64,000 nucleotides of DNA from Silurus meridionalis. Taxonomy: Eukaryota > Chordata > Actinopteri > Siluriformes > Siluridae. This document shows positions 59,620 to 64,000 of the stretch, piece after piece. Both the position numbers and the translations under genes were made by a program. Every line of letters starts with the position of its first letter. The first letter of the stretch is position 1. The DNA lies in the NCBI RefSeq assembly GCF_014805685.1, contig NC_060901.1:16597405-16661404 (forward strand), in the 5' to 3' direction. The notes beneath the pieces are model-generated. The model was not told where the DNA came from. It did not search any database and was given only the letters and a program-made list of their open reading frames with translations.

Positions 59620-60088
59620 CGAGTTAAACATGCTCCTGAGGCTCCAGTGACCAGTGTTCCTGCCCCTCTCCCTCCTTGGATCTTCACACTTCTGTGCAGC
59701 TCGGGACGGTCTCTTAATTCCGGAGTAGAACGGGTGCTTTGAGGACGGATTGGACTGTAGTTGGTGTCGGCGGTCTGCTGCACTGACTCGGGAGTGCAGT
59801 TTGCTTCTGATCATCATCACTGTACCCCACAACATTGTATATCTGCTTCAAATGGACATTTGGTGCAACCCAGATGAGGATGGGTTCCCTCTTGAGTCTG
59901 ATTCCTCTCAAGGTTTCTTCCTTATGCCATCTCGGGGAGTTTTTCCTTGCCACAGTTGCTCATCAGGGACAAACATACTTACAAAGAACATATTTATGTT
60001 TAATCACCACATTATCTGTGTAAAGCTGCTTTGAGACAATGTTCATTGTTAAAAGCGCTATACAAATAAAAATGAATTGAATTGAATT
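58497..60088 (+). mobile_element. 5'-truncated L2-type LINE
   Basis: Only the C-terminal end of the reverse-transcriptase ORF and the 3' UTR are present, as is usual for LINE copies truncated during insertion. The 3' end reads AAAGCGCTATACAAATAAA followed by a TTGAATTGAATTG tail (60,068-60,088), the typical L2 end in fish. A (TC)n run lies in the UTR at about 59,570-59,616. Confidence 0.85.
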
Positions 60089-60212
60089 GGTTCTCACTTT
60101 TAGTTATGCTGCCAGAGCGAGTCTTGCCGGAGTCCAAACTGCACAGTGACATTAACTTTCATACAACAATAAGGACACTTAATAATCCATATCCTTCTTT
60201 TCCTGTCACCCT

Positions 60213-60253
<41 letters not shown>

Positions 60254-60755
60254 AACTTGCTCCTGAGGCTCCAGTGACCAATGTTCCTGCCCCTCTCCCC
60301 TCCATGGATCTTCCCATTACATCCAGGCCTGCCTCTGGATAGTGTTCTCTTCGACTGGAGGCCACTCTGTGCAGCTTGGGACGGTTTCTCATCAACGTCT
60401 TGGGTGGTTTGATGAAATTCCGGAGTAAAAACGGGCGCTTTGAGGATGGATTGGACTGTATTTAATGTCAACAGTCTCCTACACTGACTCAGGACTACAG
60501 TTTGCTTCTGATCACCATCACTGTACCCCGCAACATTGTATATCTGCTTCAAATGGACATTCGGTGCAACCCAGATGAGGATGGGTTCCCTCTCCCAGAT
60601 GAGGATGGGGTCTGGTCCTCTCAAGATTTCTTCCTTATGCCATTTCGGGGAGTTTTTCCTTGCCACAGTTGCTCATCAGGGACAAACTTACTTACAAAGA
60701 ACATTTTTACATTCAATCACCACATTATCTGTGTAAAGCTTCTTTGAGACAATAT
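59453..60755 (+). repeat. direct duplication of the LINE 3' UTR
   Basis: 59,453-60,088 and 60,090-60,755 are direct copies (TTTTAGTTATGCTGCC, CTGCACAGTGACATTAAC, the (TC)n run, TATCTGCTTCAAATGGACAT, CTTGCCACAGTTGCTCATC, CTTTGAGACAAT). The second copy has an extra CCAGATGAGGATGGG-type repeat near 60,595 and ends at GAGACAAT, without the CGCTATACAAATAAA end and TTGAA tail. Confidence 0.9.
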
Positions 60756-60996
60756 TTTCCCATACAATCAAAAACAAATCCCTCTAAATAAACAAACTGA
60801 AGTAACAAACTTGGCCTAGCTCCTCTGGGGTGCATTCAAACACAACCAAACAAACCAGCACTATATCCCATGTGCTTTTAATACAAGGCCCACATTAAAA
60901 AGTCTTGGAATAATTAGCCAGCCACATCCCTACTGATAGGCGCTTGACTGGCTACATTCTATCCCCAAATGAATCGGCGACACGACGATAACAGTA
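60756..60996. other. unassigned sequence between the LINE and the third Gypsy element
   Basis: 240 bp, A/C-rich, no gene or repeat recognised. It may be the downstream flank of the Gypsy-3 LTR. Confidence 0.4.
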
Positions 60997-62355
60997 TGTA
61001 AATTCCCAAAATACCAAATTTATTCTTTAATCCGAATCTTCACTAACAGCTGCCATAGACACAGCTCTTGGTAGTCTATAAGGGTTTAAATGCTGGCCTG
61101 CTGTAGTTCCTTTCGGACACCCCAAGCTCAACGGCTGCTCCCCAAGACAAGAGAACACTCTGAAATCACAATCATTATGCAATACTGAATACAGAATCAC
61201 TATTTGAGGCAGAATCCCTCTCCAATGCAGAGTCAGTACCAGCCCCTTCGTTAGAATTAGACACTGCACTAAGAACGGGAGGGCCCACATCTTCAACTAC
61301 AGGTTCATAAAATGCCTTACGCATTTCTGACTGATGCACCTGCTTTGCTGGGCCTTCCCGAGACACGAGGTGACTGAATATATTGCACTCTGCTCACCTG
61401 GTGCCCGAACAACCTTATACAAACATGAATTATACATGTCCTAGATTTTATTTCGCCCACATTGATTGTTTCTTAAAGCACCCTCACAAAACCTTTTATT
61501 ATTTATCCTACTCTTATAGCGCTGGTTACGTCAGGCAACTGTTACGTACTAGGATAGCAGCAAATACAGGCATGGAGTCATGAATCCGTTTCAATCATTT
61601 ATCTGAAACCCATTTGAAATAAATTTACAGCTCACTATATGACAGTCGTTTTTTTTTTTCTTTTTTTTAGGTCTTAAACAAAAAGGTTCACATTCAAATC
61701 ACCCCCAAAACATATTAACATTACCAGTAGACTGCTGATACATCTCACTGTCCTTTAGGCATGGCCATCTCGACTATCCTACCGCACATGCATGCACGTA
61801 GTGTCTCTGTCACTGTTTCAAAATGGTGATGGCGCGAAAATCCTGGAAAACATCCAAAAAAAAAAGTATGGTATCCACTCCCGAGAAAGTCCACAAGATC
61901 TGTGCAAAGAAAGGGATCCAAAAAGTGAGAAGACATATGGTCCAACCATGTCCCTCGCGACAACAAAGTGCATCCGAAGCTTGTCCGTCATCCCACCGAA
62001 GTCACGCTTCCAGAAAGTTCTCCTCCGCGAATTCACGCTCTATCGGGTGTGATCAAGAATAAACCAATCACAAAGCATGCCGAGATGATCACTAGCCATT
62101 TGACCGTATCCGAACTTGTTGACCTGCTCATGAACTCTTTTCTATATATTTTATTTTTTCTGCTCTCCATGCAAACAAAGCATACAAGGATTAAACATTA
62201 ATAACATCTTTACCACTGTATATTACTTATCCTTATGTTATTGCCATGTACTTAATCAGACAAATAGATGATCTTATGACAAAATAAAATACAGAATCAA
62301 ATCAAAATAAAACAATACAATAGAGAAATAAAATGTAAAATTTGGGTTCATCACA
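60997..62355 (-). repeat. probable 3' LTR of Gypsy-3
   Basis: Inferred from position and ends. On the minus strand a purine-rich tract (AAAGGGGAAGG) precedes TGTGATGAACCC at about 62,355, and a TTTACA end lies at 60,997, just after an AATAAA signal (complement of 61,019-61,024). The length of about 1.36 kb is large but possible. The partner LTR lies outside the window, so the boundaries cannot be verified. Short open frames on both strands have no domain. Confidence 0.5.
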
Positions 62356-62426
62356 CCTTCCCCTTTAAAAGGGAAAATTTTGATCCCATAGATCAAAATT
62401 TTTTAGACAGGTCTATCAATAACTTT

Positions 62427-63360
62427 TTAACATCGAGATAGACAATTAGCAATAACATTATCTTTACCCTTAACATGCTTTATCACAAGGTCATACTCTT
62501 GCAAAAGTAAACTCCAGTTTAACAATCTTCTGTTTTTGTTCCTCATCTTACTCAGAAACACTAATGGATTATGATCAGTATAAACAATGAGGGGTTTCTG
62601 ACATGTACATAAGTAAACATCAAACTGTTGTAGTGCTAGAATCAAAGCTAATAGCTCTTTCTCGATGGTTGAATAGTTTCTTTGATGCCGGTTGAACTTT
62701 TTGGAGAAATATGCCACAGGGTGCTCAACCTTGTCGCTTTCATCCTGTTGTAACAACACTGCACCAGCAGCATCATCGCTAGCATCTACGGCCACTGAAA
62801 ATGGTTTATTAAAATCAGGAGACTGGAGCACAGGGTAATGACATAACATGGACTTAAGTTTGTCAAATGCCTTTTGGCAGGATTCGCTCCAGACAAACTT
62901 CTCTCTTTTCTTAAGCAAATTTGTCAGGGGTAAGGCGACATCAGCAAAGTTCTTACAGAACTTGCGATAATATCCCACCATTCCCAAGAATCTCCTCAAA
63001 GCTTTCTTATTGGTGGGAACATGAAAGGCCAATACTGCCTGGATCTTAGCATCAACTGGAACTACCTGACCTTGACCAATAACATGTCCCAGATGTGTTA
63101 CATGAGCACATCCAAATTCACTCTTAGCCAAGTTAACGGTTAGGTTGGCTTCTGACAATTTTTCAACAGTCTGCCAACATCGTTGAGATGACTTTCCCAA
63201 GTTTCATTCCCAGTCACCAAATCATCTATGTAAGCACTAGTGTTGGGCAAATCTCTGATCACTGCATGAATCATTCTTTGGAACGTGGCTGGTGAATTTT
63301 TCATTCCAAATGGGAGAACCGGATATTCGTACAGCCCAGAATGTGTTACAAAAGCAGATA
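62427..63360 (-). pseudogene. Gypsy-3 reverse transcriptase (second half) and RNase H
   Basis: 63,355-63,190 reads HSGLYEYPVLPFGMKNSPAT, FQRMIHAVIRD and the intact RT active site SAYIDDLVTGN. After one frameshift near 63,190 a 257-codon frame (63,200-62,427) continues with LAKSEFGCAHVTHLGHVIG, FLGMVGYYRKFCKNF, ALPLTNLLKK, then RNase H (FSVAVDASDDAAGAVLLQQ, HPVAYFSKKFN, STIEKELLALILAL, VYTDHNPLVFL) and the end KHVKGKDNVIANCLSRC with a stop. This is the best preserved pol region in the window. In an active element it would copy element RNA into DNA and remove the RNA strand in cytoplasmic particles. Confidence 0.85.
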
Positions 63361-64000
63361 TTTTAACAAATCGATCTTAGTGAGGAACTTTGATTGTCCC
63401 ACTTTGTCAATACAATCATCTACCCTTGGGATTGAAAAAGCATCAGTCTTGCTAACAGCATTGACTTTTCTATAGTCTGTACAAAATCTTGTACTACCAT
63501 CAGGCTTGGGTACAAGCACACACAGAGAGCTCCAATTGGAGCGTGATGGCTGAATGATGTTCTTTAACATGTAAGCCACTTCCTCTTCAGCTAGCCTACA
63601 TTTCTCAGGACTCATCCTATACGGATGTTGTTTGAGTGGTTGAGCATTACCTATATCAACATCATGAACTGCTTCATGAGTTCTTTTAGGAACATCAGGA
63701 AACAAATCTCGATGCTGAAGCACCAAGTCCATCATTTGAGCTTGTTGCCAAGGCTCTAAATGTGACAATTTTACATCAAGGTTCTGCAGAATCTCAGAAT
63801 TGGACAATTTACAGGAAATTATTTCGGGTTTAATGGAGGGTGCCTCCTCCTGACAATCATCACCTACAGCACTTTCACCCTGGCTAACAACTGAGACAAT
63901 CTGCACAGACCTATCATGGTAAGGTTTCAACATGTTTATGTGACATAACTGTCTGGCCTTTCTCCTATCTGGAGTTGTCACAATGTAATTGAGGTCATTA
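63346..64000 (-). pseudogene. Gypsy-3 integrase tail and reverse transcriptase N-terminal half, runs off the window
   Basis: Open from the window edge to a stop at 63,346 (211 codons from the first ATG at 63,981, but the frame is open beyond it, starting NDLNYIV). The first residues (RRKARQLCHINMLKPYHDR) are the C-terminal end of a Gypsy integrase, followed by an acidic linker, then RT motifs VHDVDIGNAQPLKQHPYR, SNWSSLCVLVPK, STRFCTDYRKVN, FSIPRVDDCID and FLTKIDLL. Integrase therefore precedes RT, as in Gypsy-2. The segment that normally carries GYWQVPL is missing and the frame closes there, so a small in-gene deletion inactivates it. Confidence 0.85.

Noticed and set aside
59467..60666. Minus-strand frames of 80-188 codons with arginine-glutamate repeats.
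   Set aside because: Antisense of the LINE 3' UTR with the (TC)n run translated as (RE)n; the frames recur only because the UTR is duplicated.
61823..62062. Lysine/serine-rich small frames between 61,383 and 62,201.
   Set aside because: Overlapping frames on both strands inside a probable LTR, no domain, no consistent start context.

Overview
This window reads as repeat-rich teleost fish DNA. No host protein-coding gene, tRNA or rRNA can be supported. The evidence for a fish genome is the company of elements: Tc1 transposons that open with the fish-type TACAGTGAGGAAAATAAG end, an L2-type LINE ending in a TTGAA-type tail, Ty3/Gypsy elements with integrase placed before reverse transcriptase, a spliced KDZ (Kyakuja-Dileera-Zisupton) transposon, a hAT copy and a degenerate endogenous retrovirus. 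The scaffold they sit in is one A/T-rich tandem satellite.

Layout. Bases 1-26,100 are a homogenised satellite built from about 340-bp monomers in a higher-order repeat (HOR). An unrelated 160-bp poly(A)-bearing module (D) recurs 24 times, and the distance between D modules is usually about 615 bp (D plus one monomer) or about 1,235 bp (D plus three monomers). From 26,100 the same satellite continues as much more diverged monomers without D, in islands at 26,101-27,724, 30,920-31,832, 42,226-43,852, 52,092-52,285 and 55,979-57,320. All islands have the same orientation, so this was one array now split by insertions.

Insertions, left to right. (1) A Gypsy element at 27,725-30,919 with a GTAA target duplication. 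(2) A 10.4-kb KDZ-type DNA transposon at 31,833-42,225 with roughly 1.5-kb terminal inverted repeats. It holds a multi-exon transposase pseudogene on the minus strand and an exon of a second gene on the plus strand, and it is itself hit by a Tc1 remnant and by a solo LTR that landed in the last transposase exon. (3) A Tc1 element (43,853-44,417 and 51,910-52,091) split by a defective endogenous retrovirus (44,418-51,909) that in turn carries a hAT insertion (49,807-50,933). (4) A truncated Gypsy element on the minus strand (52,286-55,978) with an internal fold-back. Beyond the array edge at about 57.3 kb lie a retroviral integrase tail, a 5'-truncated L2 LINE with a duplicated 3' UTR, and the 3' half of a third, fairly fresh Gypsy element running off the right edge.

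The genes here are selfish elements and do not form a pathway. The signals of most interest are the two-state HOR architecture with its captured D module, a hairpin kept in the monomers, the two-gene long-TIR KDZ transposon, and the nesting record preserved by target-site duplications.
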